A stretch of DNA of 39,305 bases from SAR202 cluster bacterium (GTDB lineage: Bacteria > Chloroflexota > Dehalococcoidia > Lucifugimonadales > GCA-2712585). The first letter of the stretch is position 1. Each line of letters opens with the position of its first letter. A program made the translations under genes and the position numbers. The notes under the pieces were generated by a model that worked only from the letters and a program-made list of their open reading frames with translations, had not been told where the DNA came from and did not search any database. Below are positions 38,820-39,305 of the stretch, one piece after another. The stretch covers positions 1-39,305 of the forward strand of contig VGZZ01000025.1 of assembly GCA_016872285.1 (NCBI GenBank), written 5' to 3'.

Positions 38820-39305
38820 ATGCCCAGGCTCAAAAACTCTGACATACCTTTTTTGACGGCCACGGAGCTCTCCCAGCAGATCAAGGCCAAGAAGGTCTCG
38901 CCCGTCGACGCCGTCAAGGCCTATCTTGACCGAATCGATAAGCTGGACGACAAGCTCCACGCCTATATCACCGTCTGCGAGGATGAGGCGCTGAAGGCCG
39001 CCCGCGCCGCCGAGCGGGAGATTATGCGGGGGGACTATCGAGGGCCCATGCACGGCATACCGATGGCGTGCAAGGACCAATGGTGGACCAAGGGTGTGCG
39101 CACCACTGCGGGGTCCAACATTCTTAAAGACTTCGTGCCGGATGAGGACGCTACCGTGATGACCAAGCTCAAGCGCAACGGCGGCATCATGATCGGCAAG
39201 ACAAACCTCACCGAATTCGCTATGGCCTACACCTATCACTACCCCTTCGGGGTGCCTCGAAACCCGTGGAACCTGAAGCACATGCCGGGCGAATTCGGTG
39301 AGGTT
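38820..39305 (+). CDS. Amidase-signature enzyme, N-terminal part (runs off the window)
   Basis: The frame opens at ATG 38820 behind GGGAGG and is open to the last base (162 codons). SPVDAVKAYLDRIDKLDDKL, YRGPMHGIPMACKDQWW with the catalytic Lys, TTAGSNILKDFVPDEDA, GGIMIGKTNLTEFAMAYTY and NPWNLKHMPG are typical of the amidase signature family (GatA, AtzF and relatives), whose Ser-cisSer-Lys triad hydrolyses amides. Just after PG the usual Gly/Ser-rich GGSSGGS should begin; the last codons instead read EFGEV. That may be a contig or clone-end artefact. With the AtzG/GatC-like neighbour it probably forms a heteromeric amidase. Confidence 0.85.
   Translation, partial: MPRLKNSDIPFLTATELSQQIKAKKVSPVDAVKAYLDRIDKLDDKLHAYITVCEDEALKAARAAEREIMRGDYRGPMHGIPMACKDQWWTKGVRTTAGSNILKDFVPDEDATVMTKLKRNGGIMIGKTNLTEFAMAYTYHYPFGVPRNPWNLKHMPGEFGEV

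Noticed and set aside
38409-39281. 290-codon - strand frame opposite the amidase
   Set aside because: Shadow of the amidase and AtzG-like genes, whose motifs are clear.
1-39305. tRNA, rRNA, tmRNA, SRP RNA and CRISPR arrays
   Set aside because: Scanned by eye for T-loop GGTTCRANTCC-type strings, the SRP RNA GGAAGGAAGCA core and regularly spaced repeats; none found. A covariance-model scan would be decisive.
1-39305. Prophage or transposon
   Set aside because: No integrase, transposase, capsid or terminase motifs and no terminal repeats; the small toxin-antitoxin-like genes alone do not make a mobile element.

Overview
The window looks like a piece of a high-GC, probably Chloroflexota (Dehalococcoidia / SAR202-like) genome. 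This is an inference from gene content: an 11-gene NADH-module-free complex I operon, a succinate dehydrogenase with a heterodisulfide-reductase-like third subunit, SelB, a NurA/HerA pair, a SAR202-type amidohydrolase_2 protein, GYD and AtzG/GatC-like proteins, and frequent TTG starts behind strong Shine-Dalgarno sites. The length (39.3 kb) is close to a fosmid insert, and the last codons of the terminal amidase gene look abnormal, so the right edge may be a clone or assembly edge. No tRNA, rRNA, CRISPR array or complete insertion sequence was recognised.

Layout. 0.1-0.9 kb: decayed C-terminal part of a secreted repeat protein and a strong terminator. 1.1-7.06 kb: two + strand loci of lipoprotein/BsuPI-like secreted proteins flank the - strand sdhA-sdhB-sdhE operon (5.2-1.6 kb). 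7.05-9.8 kb (- strand): GAF protein, Nudix hydrolase, NAD kinase and a DUF4258/DUF2283 pair. 9.86-20.37 kb (- strand): nuoABCDHIJK-(small protein)-LMN, one operon with overlapping or nearly abutting genes and a good sigma-70-type promoter at its head; nuoE, nuoF and nuoG are absent. 20.5-21.2 kb: small antitoxin-like protein, a frameshifted second copy carrying an A AAA AAG slippery heptamer, and a RelE/ParE-like toxin broken by one stop codon. 21.2-24.04 kb: PHP-domain protein, holA (- strand), and a divergent YchF-type GTPase/ATPase. 24.04-24.42 kb: no convincing gene. 24.8-25.4 kb (- strand): MazEF-type toxin-antitoxin pair. 25.5-30.9 kb: selB-nurA-HAS-barrel protein-herA, a tightly coupled + strand operon. 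31.0-32.3 kb: small membrane protein, leucine-dehydrogenase remnant, and a two-gene HEPN-like unit with its own promoter and terminator. 32.3-35.2 kb (- strand): amidohydrolase, CDGSH protein, zincin-like metalloprotease, endonuclease IV. 35.3-39.3 kb (+ strand): zinc alcohol dehydrogenase, 57-residue zinc-ribbon protein, alpha/beta hydrolase, GYD protein, GatC/AtzG-like protein with a basic tail, and the start of an amidase.

How the genes work together. Succinate dehydrogenase and the membrane and connecting arms of complex I feed the quinone pool; without NuoEFG the complex I electron donor is probably ferredoxin or another carrier rather than NADH. NAD kinase and the Nudix hydrolase are adjacent and both act on NAD-type nucleotides. 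HerA and NurA form a DNA-end-processing motor/nuclease, and endonuclease IV and DNA polymerase III delta are further DNA-maintenance genes. Four different small toxin-antitoxin-like or HEPN-like modules (one clearly decayed) are scattered between the housekeeping operons, making these junctions the accessory part of the window.
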